Assembly: GCA_003266105.1 (NCBI GenBank)
Contig: MVAA01000075.1
Coordinates: 1 to 11,305, forward strand
From: Methanosphaera sp. rholeuAM6
GTDB lineage: Archaea; Methanobacteriota; Methanobacteria; Methanobacteriales; Methanobacteriaceae
Direction of reading: 5' to 3'
Length of the DNA stretch: 11,305 bases
Position numbers and translations under genes: made by a program. This document shows positions 6,276 through 11,305 of the stretch, piece after piece (within the stretch, counting starts at the first letter, position 1; every line of letters begins with the position of its first letter). Below the pieces are notes generated by a model. The model saw only the letters and a list, made by a program, of their open reading frames with translations. It was not told where the DNA came from and did no database searches.

Positions 6276-7196
6276 ATGGCATTCGATGAATCAGGAAAAA
6301 TATGGTTTAACGGCGAACTAGTAGACTGGAAAGACGCACAGATACACGTATTATCACACGTAGTACATTACGGTACAAGCGTATTTGAAGGACTAAGATG
6401 CTATGATACCGAAAAAGGACCTGCAGTATTTAGACTAAAAGATCACATGAAAAGATTGCTAAACTCAGCAAAAATATACAGAATAGACATACCATATTCT
6501 TTAGATGAACTATGTGAAGCAGTTAAAGAAACTATTAGAGAAAACAATCTCAACTCCTGCTATGTAAGACCAATTGCATTCAGAGGATACGAAGAACTTG
6601 GTGTATACCCATTAAACTGTCCTGTAGAAACAGTTGTTGCAGTTTGGGAATGGGGACAATACCTCGGTGAAGATGCATTAGAACAGGGTATTGACATTTG
6701 TACTTCAACATGGAGAAAAATGGCACCGGATACTATGCCAAACATGGCAAAAGCAGGTTCCAACTATATGAACTCACAGCTTGCAAAAATGGAATCCGTG
6801 GCTAACGGTTACAGTGAAAGTATCGTTCTAAACTACAATGGAGACGTTGGGGAAGGTAGTGGAGAAAACCTCTTCCTTATTGAAGACGGAATATTATTCA
6901 CACCGGACATAGGTTCAAGTGTGTTAAACGGTATTACAAGAAATACAGTTATTCAAATTGCAAACGATTTAGGTTACGAAGTAAGAGAGGAACGTATACC
7001 AAGAGAAAGAGTTTATACTGCTGATGAAGTATTCTTTACAGGAACTGCAGCAGAATTATCACCAATAAGAAGTGTTGACAAAATAACCATTGGTGAAGGT
7101 AAACGTGGCCCTATCACTAAAGAAATACAGGATAAATTATTTGACGTAATAAACAACAAAGTAGAAGACAAATATGGTTGGTTAGACTTTATATAA
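6276..7196 (+). CDS. ilvE: Branched-chain amino acid aminotransferase (class IV, PLP)
   Basis: A 306-residue protein of normal length for IlvE. It transfers the amino group between glutamate and the 2-keto acids of leucine, isoleucine and valine, the last step of their synthesis, in the cytoplasm. The N-terminus KIWFNGELVDWKDAQIHVLSHVVHYGTSVFEGLRCY is the usual opening of the family. The PLP-binding lysine is K159 in NMAKAGSNYMNSQLAK. The class IV signature EGSGENLFL begins at E193 and is intact, and GITRNTVIQIA and FFTGTAAELSPI follow as expected. ATG at 6276 lies ten bases after GAAGGA (6261-6266). The promoter is not clear: several AT-rich candidates lie between 6139 and 6225. Its terminal codons overlap the TATA box proposed for uppP. 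Confidence 0.95.
   Translation: MAFDESGKIWFNGELVDWKDAQIHVLSHVVHYGTSVFEGLRCYDTEKGPAVFRLKDHMKRLLNSAKIYRIDIPYSLDELCEAVKETIRENNLNSCYVRPIAFRGYEELGVYPLNCPVETVVAVWEWGQYLGEDALEQGIDICTSTWRKMAPDTMPNMAKAGSNYMNSQLAKMESVANGYSESIVLNYNGDVGEGSGENLFLIEDGILFTPDIGSSVLNGITRNTVIQIANDLGYEVREERIPRERVYTADEVFFTGTAAELSPIRSVDKITIGEGKRGPITKEIQDKLFDVINNKVEDKYGWLDFI
7188..7195 (+). promoter_or_regulatory. TATA box of uppP inside the end of ilvE
   Basis: TTTATATA is a perfect box A match that covers the last sense codons and stop of ilvE. A start about 25-30 bases downstream (near 7215-7221) would give uppP its own mRNA with a leader holding the GAGGTGAT ribosome-binding site at 7239-7246. Confidence 0.45.
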
Positions 7197-7218
7197 AACT
7201 AACTCTTCCATAATTAAC

Positions 7219-7227
7219 TTTTTTTTT
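7219..7227 (+). terminator. T9 terminator after ilvE
   Basis: A run of nine T, 23 bases after the ilvE stop codon, is a strong archaeal termination signal and separates ilvE from uppP. It lies at or just after the predicted uppP transcription start. Confidence 0.5.
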
Positions 7228-7238
7228 AACAATCACGT

Positions 7239-7246
7239 GAGGTGAT
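7239..7246 (+). promoter_or_regulatory. Strong ribosome-binding site GAGGTGAT at the uppP start
   Basis: GAGGTGAT is an almost full complement of the archaeal 16S rRNA 3' end. The only standard start codon here, GTG at 7242, lies inside this motif. With normal spacing it would serve an ATT at 7251 or ATA at 7254, both in the uppP frame. It therefore bears directly on the true start of the gene. Confidence 0.6.
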
Positions 7247-8081
7247 TACTATTATAGACATTATCAGTGCCATAATATTGGGTGCTGTTCAGGGATTAAG
7301 TGAATTTCTACCTATAAGCAGTTCGGGACATCTTGCACTTCTTCCACATATACTGGGAGTTGAAACGGGGCTGGCATTTGACACTGTACTGCACATTGGA
7401 ACGTTGCTTGCTATCTTTTCATTCTTCTGGAAAGACATAATGAACCTGATAAAAGGATTTTTACTAAGTCTTATCGATTTGACGGAAGGATTTGACACTT
7501 TCAAGAAAGGATTAACGGAAGTTCCTGAAAAACGTTTCTCCTGGTTAATCATTATCGGTACCATACCAACAGGTATACTTGGAATACTGTTAAAGGATGC
7601 TATTGAAAACACGTTTAGGGGAACCGCCTTTATAGGATTTTTCCTAATTGTTACGGGTCTTATACTATACTACTCCGAAAGACACTCTTCAGGCAACATT
7701 ACTGTAAGCAACATGTCATTTACACAGTCTGTTATTATAGGTATATGTCAAGGTCTGGCCGTGCTACCGGGTATATCACGTTCCGGTGCAACAATTGCTT
7801 CAGGATTATGTCTTGGACTGGAAAGGGAGTATGCTGCTCGTTACAGTTTCCTATTGTCAATACCTGCAGTACTTGGAGCAGGATTAATACAGATTAAGGA
7901 CATTACAACAATTGATGCTCCACTAACCGTACTCTTGGCAGGTTTTGTTTCAAGCGTAATATTCGGTTATCTGGCAATTAAATTACTTATGAAAATGATT
8001 AAGGGCTGGAGTTTAGACATATTTGCATACTACTGTTGGATTGTAGGAGCATTAACCTTAATTTTATCGTTTATTCTGTAA
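7242..8081 (+). CDS. uppP: Undecaprenyl-diphosphate phosphatase (BacA/UppP family)
   Basis: An integral membrane protein of up to 279 residues, normal for BacA/UppP, with about eight hydrophobic segments. It removes one phosphate from the C55 polyprenyl pyrophosphate carrier so that the carrier can be reused. In Methanobacteriales this serves pseudomurein and glycan assembly (inference from family and lineage). Both catalytic motifs are intact: QGLSEFLPISSSGH (residues 18-30, with E21, S26-S28 and H30) and LPGISRSGAT (175-184, with R180). The start is uncertain: GTG at 7242 gives MITIIDIISAIILG but lies within the ribosome-binding motif; ATT at 7251 or ATA at 7254 would fit the spacing and remove 3-4 residues. 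It probably has its own promoter and converges on kae1-bud32 with a 12-base gap. Confidence 0.92.
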   Translation: MITIIDIISAIILGAVQGLSEFLPISSSGHLALLPHILGVETGLAFDTVLHIGTLLAIFSFFWKDIMNLIKGFLLSLIDLTEGFDTFKKGLTEVPEKRFSWLIIIGTIPTGILGILLKDAIENTFRGTAFIGFFLIVTGLILYYSERHSSGNITVSNMSFTQSVIIGICQGLAVLPGISRSGATIASGLCLGLEREYAARYSFLLSIPAVLGAGLIQIKDITTIDAPLTVLLAGFVSSVIFGYLAIKLLMKMIKGWSLDIFAYYCWIVGALTLILSFIL

Positions 8082-8116
8082 AAAAAGAGATATTTAGAGG
8101 TATCTTCCTCTTTTTT
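8080..8116. terminator. Bidirectional terminator between uppP and kae1-bud32
   Basis: AAAAAAGAG (8081-8089) faces CTCTTTTTT (8108-8116) as a perfect 9-base inverted repeat around an 18-base loop. An inner alternative stem is AGATA (8088-8092) with TATCT (8101-8105). Read on the plus strand the arm ends in T6 for uppP; read on the minus strand it ends in T7 (8080-8086) for kae1-bud32. It covers both stop codons, so one symmetrical element can end both convergent transcripts. Confidence 0.6.
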
Positions 8117-9704
8117 CTATTTCATCTATTTTTCTTTCAACTTCTTTACTATCGTAACCGGATAGGAACCAGTTAAACAGTTTATCACATTCTTCCGGTA
8201 TGATTGTTGTTAAGGATTTCTTAAAGACTAACAAATCAGTACCGTAATCTTCAAGTAAATTACTGTATTTTCCAAGACCAAAATCTATCAGTATTGCAGT
8301 TTTATCATCAATTAAAATGTTAGCTGTAGTAAGATCACCATGAATAATGTTACCACCATGCATTCTTTTAACCATTGCACCAACATTCATTAACAATTCT
8401 TCCAAGTCATGTGTATCACTTGATAATATTTTATCCTGTAACTGTATTGCATCAATCTTCTCCATGACAATATTAAAGTTATCAAAGTCCACGGAATAAA
8501 TAAATGGGGTGTTAACGCCGTATCGCTTTGCATCACTTAAAAGTTTGGCTTCCTCACGGGTTCTTTCGGAACGCAGCTTATTATCCAAAGCCTCTGTACG
8601 ATAACTCTTTGAAACCCTATTTTTCACAATGGCAGGCAAATCATCCCATAAAACCTCTGAAATATCAGCTTCAGCACCCTTATGCCGAATACCATCCGGC
8701 AAAACAATATCATGTTCTATTTTCTCATCAATCCAGGTGACATCAACCTGATCAGTACGATATTTGGGATTAATATAACTGTTTTCAATACCTGTAGCAC
8801 CGTCTTCATATGACAGCAATCCCAATCGGGCAATCATGGAACCATTGTCTCCACAATACTTCATAGGAGGCATGTAAAAGTCAACATAATGTTCATCACA
8901 CATTGTTTTAAGCATACTACGCAACTTACTGTTAGCAGCCACTCCACCACACAACAGCACCTCATCCTTACCAGTATAACTAAGAGCCCTCTCAGTTACC
9001 TCACAAAGCATGGCAAAACAGGTTTCCTGAAAACTGTTGCAAACAACGTCAAGGTCAACACCTTTTTTATACCTGTTAATAGCACTTGTTAAAATACCTG
9101 AAAAAGACAAATCCATACCCTTAACAATATATGGCAACTCAACAGTATCCTCTGTGTTCAAAGCATGCTTTTCAACTATCGGACCACCAGGATGACCCAG
9201 ACCAACATCACGAGAAAACTGGTCAAGACAATTGCCAATGGCAATATCCAATGTTTCACCAATAATCCTATAACGACCTGTCTCATAGCTGATAATCTGA
9301 GTATTTCCACCACTAGCATACAATGTAACAGGATCTTCTGCACCAGTGGTAAGCTTACCAATCTCCACATGACCGATACAATGATTTACACCAATAAGCG
9401 GAACGTTAATATTCTGAGATAAGCTACGTGCAGCCGTGGCAATGGTTCTTAATGCAGGACCAAGACCGGGACCCTTGGCAAAGGATACCAAATCAATATC
9501 ATTCAAAGTTAAATTTGACTCATTTAATGCATCCCTAATAAGCGGCACAATGTGCTCTGCATGAAAATTAGCTGCCTCTCTTGGATGAATTCCGCCAACC
9601 TCAGGATATAACTGGTCACCACAAGTTGCAAGGATATTTCCATCAGAATCAACGATACCAATCCCTGTTTTTTCAGCTGTACCCTCTATACCAAGACATA
9701 TCAC
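8094..9704 (-). CDS. Bifunctional Kae1-Bud32 fusion (KEOPS, t6A tRNA modification)
   Basis: A fusion of about 536 residues. Kae1 (about 1-325) is the TsaD/Gcp-family enzyme that moves the threonylcarbamoyl group onto A37 of ANN-decoding tRNAs. It shows MICLGIEGTAEKTGIGIV at the start, the metal-binding NHCIGH (H108, H112), YASGGNTQII (from residue 129), CGGVAANSKL and KYCGDNGSM (D286). Bud32 (about 340-536) is the small atypical kinase/ATPase partner: K361 in AIVKNRVSK, HGDLTTANIL (455-464), LIDFGLG (D474), and the typical end EKRGRYL. Fused Kae1-Bud32 is known from several archaea. Start chosen is GTG at 9704, six bases after GGGGAT (9711-9716); a GTG at 9731 would add nine residues outside the family N-terminus. 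Other KEOPS subunits (Cgi121, Pcc1) are not in the window. Divergent from the CobT-like gene. Confidence 0.95.
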   Translation of the reverse strand: MICLGIEGTAEKTGIGIVDSDGNILATCGDQLYPEVGGIHPREAANFHAEHIVPLIRDALNESNLTLNDIDLVSFAKGPGLGPALRTIATAARSLSQNINVPLIGVNHCIGHVEIGKLTTGAEDPVTLYASGGNTQIISYETGRYRIIGETLDIAIGNCLDQFSRDVGLGHPGGPIVEKHALNTEDTVELPYIVKGMDLSFSGILTSAINRYKKGVDLDVVCNSFQETCFAMLCEVTERALSYTGKDEVLLCGGVAANSKLRSMLKTMCDEHYVDFYMPPMKYCGDNGSMIARLGLLSYEDGATGIENSYINPKYRTDQVDVTWIDEKIEHDIVLPDGIRHKGAEADISEVLWDDLPAIVKNRVSKSYRTEALDNKLRSERTREEAKLLSDAKRYGVNTPFIYSVDFDNFNIVMEKIDAIQLQDKILSSDTHDLEELLMNVGAMVKRMHGGNIIHGDLTTANILIDDKTAILIDFGLGKYSNLLEDYGTDLLVFKKSLTTIIPEECDKLFNWFLSGYDSKEVERKIDEIEKRGRYL

Positions 9705-9782
9705 AATAAAATCCCCATAAATCAATAACACTTTAATTTAAGGCCGTTAAATCAAGCAATTTTTAGATTAATTTCATAATTA

Positions 9783-9790
9783 TTTATATA
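9783..9790 (+). promoter_or_regulatory. TATA box of the CobT-like gene, possibly shared with kae1-bud32
   Basis: TTTATATA on the plus strand predicts a start near 9810 and a leader of about 36 bases with GAGGA at 9835-9839. The same AT-rich block read on the minus strand (TATATAAA) could drive kae1-bud32 with a leader of about 55 bases. I see no better minus-strand box in the gap. Confidence 0.5.
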
Positions 9791-9846
9791 TTTGAATTAG
9801 ATAATTAATATTATATTTGCTAATAAAAAAAATTGAGGAATTTAAT

Positions 9847-10923
9847 ATGGTAGACAACGTAAAAATATTCGGATCAGATAAAGTACTAAAAGACCTTGAA
9901 AAATCAGAAAACATGGTATTCGCATGTGTACTTGGAAATACTGAAGTATCAAAAATAAAAGGAATAAGTGGGGCAGGTGGATCACCGGAAATGACACCAT
10001 ACACACCGGCACTCGATGTGGAACTAATGCTAAGAAACGAAGCATTAAGCCTTCCTGAAATTGCAATCACAGAATCTGATGAAGTACCTGCACCAACACC
10101 TGGACTACTAACAAAAACAACATACGAACTTTTACACATGCCTTTTGTAGCAGTAAGTGCAGGACTGGAAGTGGATCCTAAAACATCATACATAAGCCTA
10201 AACGGTCAGCCTGGAGGAGACTTAAGGGAAGGAAAAGGAGTACCAAACCCAAAAGAAATATTTGAAAACGCTGTGGAAACGGGAAAATTCCTATCACAAC
10301 TATCAGACCATATAATGATAGGAGAATCAACACCGGCAGGAACAACAACTGCACAGGGAGTACTTACAGCACTCGGATATGACGTTGAAGGAAAAGTAAG
10401 CGGATGCATGATGCACAATCCACACGAACTAAAAACATGCGTAGTAAACAGAGCACTAGAAAAAAACAATGTTAAACCTGGAGACCTGAAAGACAATGCC
10501 TGCAAAGCAATAGAAATAGCAGGAGACCCTACAATCATAGCATGTGCAGGACTGGCAATGGGAAGTACCGTACCAGTAACCCTCGCAGGTGGAACACAAA
10601 TGACGGCAGTACTGGCTGTTATAAAATCCATAAAACCAGATTATGATTTCTCAAACATTGCAATAGCAACAACAGTATATGTAGCAAACGATGAAACATC
10701 AGACATAATAGATATTGTTAACCAGATAGCAGATGTTGCAGTGTACGCAGCAGACCCTAAAATGGAAAATTCATCCAATCCAGGACTTGCAAGCTTTGCA
10801 AAAGGTTCTGTAAAAGAAGGTGTAGGTGCTGGAGGAAGCGTACTATACGCATACCTTAAAGGAATTACACCGGAAGAATACCTTGCAAAACTAGAAGAAC
10901 TCACAGCAGCAGTATTTGGATAA
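9847..10923 (+). CDS. UPF0284 / CobT-like protein (cobamide lower-ligand activation)
   Basis: A 358-residue soluble protein of the archaeal UPF0284 (TIGR00303) family, distantly related to bacterial CobT, the nicotinate-nucleotide:dimethylbenzimidazole phosphoribosyltransferase. Family blocks include GISGAGGSPEMTPYTPALDVE near residue 40, ESDEVPAPTPGLLTKTTYELL, GQPGGDLREGKGVPNPKEIFENA, MIGESTPAGTTTAQGVLTALGY and ACAGLAMGSTVPVTLAGGTQM. These glycine-rich and ESTPAGTTTA segments resemble the CobT substrate site. Work I recall on methanogen homologues supports a role in activating the cobamide lower ligand; in a methanogen that cofactor serves the corrinoid methyltransferases. The start is ATG at 9847, eight bases after GAGGA (9835-9839). 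An in-frame ATG at 9817 precedes that site and is unlikely. Strong own promoter and A-rich codon use. Confidence 0.88.
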   Translation: MVDNVKIFGSDKVLKDLEKSENMVFACVLGNTEVSKIKGISGAGGSPEMTPYTPALDVELMLRNEALSLPEIAITESDEVPAPTPGLLTKTTYELLHMPFVAVSAGLEVDPKTSYISLNGQPGGDLREGKGVPNPKEIFENAVETGKFLSQLSDHIMIGESTPAGTTTAQGVLTALGYDVEGKVSGCMMHNPHELKTCVVNRALEKNNVKPGDLKDNACKAIEIAGDPTIIACAGLAMGSTVPVTLAGGTQMTAVLAVIKSIKPDYDFSNIAIATTVYVANDETSDIIDIVNQIADVAVYAADPKMENSSNPGLASFAKGSVKEGVGAGGSVLYAYLKGITPEEYLAKLEELTAAVFG

Positions 10924-10974
10924 GTGAAAACATGCCCTCTCCCCCCACTTTAAACTATTTTTACATAACAAAAA

Positions 10975-10981
10975 TTTTTTT
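10975..10981 (+). terminator. T7 terminator after the CobT-like gene
   Basis: A run of seven T lies about 50 bases after the stop codon. A C-rich pyrimidine tract (10934-10946) lies between. This should end the CobT-like transcript before the HAM1-type gene, although read-through cannot be excluded. Confidence 0.45.
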
Positions 10982-11008
10982 ACATATTATTGTCATATAT
11001 AACAATTG

Positions 11009-11305
11009 ATGGAAATGATAGTAACATTTATTACTGGAAACGAACATAAAGTTAAAGAGGCAAGAGGTATTTTCGAAAAATTTGGCATAGAAGTTGACCA
11101 CGAAAATCCCGGATACCCAGAGATACAAGGGTCAATAGAGGAAGTGGCAGCTTATGGAGCAAAGTATGTTGCTGAGTTACTCAACAAGCCAGTTATAGTA
11201 GATGATACTGGCCTATTTATAAGAGCTCTAAATGATTTTCCCGGAACATATTCCTCATATGTACAGGATACAATTACAAATAAGGGCATTATAAAATTAT
11301 TAGAA
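11009..11305 (+). CDS. HAM1/RdgB-family XTP/dITP pyrophosphatase, 5' part only
   Basis: The window ends inside this gene, leaving 99 codons. The translation opens with MEMIVTFITGNEHKVKEARGIF, whose TGNxxK block is the nucleotide-binding start of the HAM1/RdgB (Maf-like) family. PVIVDDTGLFIRALNDFPGTYSSYV (about residues 67-91) is the catalytic region, with the usual acidic pair in VDDTGL. These enzymes hydrolyse XTP, ITP and dITP to monophosphates and keep deaminated purines out of nucleic acids, in the cytoplasm. The start may be ATG at 11009 or the ATG two codons later at 11015; the second fits family N-termini better and neither has a strong ribosome-binding site. About half of the expected length (roughly 185 residues) is present. 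It lies 85 bases after the CobT-like gene on the same strand. Confidence 0.9.
   Translation, partial: MEMIVTFITGNEHKVKEARGIFEKFGIEVDHENPGYPEIQGSIEEVAAYGAKYVAELLNKPVIVDDTGLFIRALNDFPGTYSSYVQDTITNKGIIKLLE

Noticed and set aside
9705..9731. Alternative GTG start at 9731 for kae1-bud32
   Set aside because: The GGGGAT ribosome-binding motif lies downstream of it, and the conserved Kae1 N-terminus starts at GTG 9704.
10206..10631. Minus-strand 141-residue reading frame opposite the CobT-like gene
   Set aside because: Antisense shadow of a conserved gene.
1..11305. CRISPR arrays, insertion sequences, prophage or toxin-antitoxin genes
   Set aside because: No regularly spaced repeats, transposase or integrase motifs, or small paired toxin-antitoxin genes are visible on either strand.

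Overview
The window is strongly AT-rich archaeal chromosome. It carries an archaeal histone, a KEOPS Kae1-Bud32 fusion, a member of a methanogen-restricted marker family (UPF0285 / methanogenesis marker 12), an archaeal CobT-like protein and an undecaprenyl-pyrophosphate phosphatase. Together with TATA-box promoters and T-tract terminators, this points to a Methanobacteriales methanogen of very low GC. Methanosphaera or a close relative is the best guess from gene content and composition; no database search was possible.

Layout. 1-590 is gene-free AT-rich DNA leading to a histone gene (651-848). On the minus strand, a MATE-family exporter (1448-2821) and a MarR-type regulator (1029-1451) overlap by 4 bases; their promoter carries two palindromes that look like the regulator's own operators. 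Divergent from them is the UPF0285 gene (3002-4012), which meets surE (4021-4791, minus) tail to tail with an 8-base gap. A protein with an Mrr-like nuclease-fold N-terminus and three C-terminal membrane segments follows (4948-5835). Next come a minus-strand tRNA-Val(UAC) (5997-6068), ilvE (6276-7196) and uppP (about 7242-8081). uppP converges on kae1-bud32 (8094-9704, minus) across a symmetric A/T-flanked hairpin. A CobT-like gene (9847-10923) is divergent from kae1-bud32, and the window ends inside a HAM1/RdgB-type nucleotide pyrophosphatase gene (from about 11009).

How the genes relate. Most are single housekeeping transcription units: chromatin (histone), nucleotide hydrolysis and house-cleaning (SurE, HAM1), branched-chain amino acids (IlvE), lipid-carrier recycling for cell-wall or glycan assembly (UppP), the t6A tRNA modification (Kae1-Bud32), cobamide assembly (CobT-like) and methanogenesis-associated biology (UPF0285). 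The only clear regulated unit is the MATE-MarR operon, an apparently self-regulated efflux module.

I found no mobile element, CRISPR array or defence island, and no multi-gene novel system. The points most worth a second look are the tandem operators over the MATE-MarR transcription start, the membrane-attached nuclease-fold protein with an altered active-site motif, and the uppP start region, where a strong ribosome-binding site precedes ATT/ATA rather than a standard start codon.
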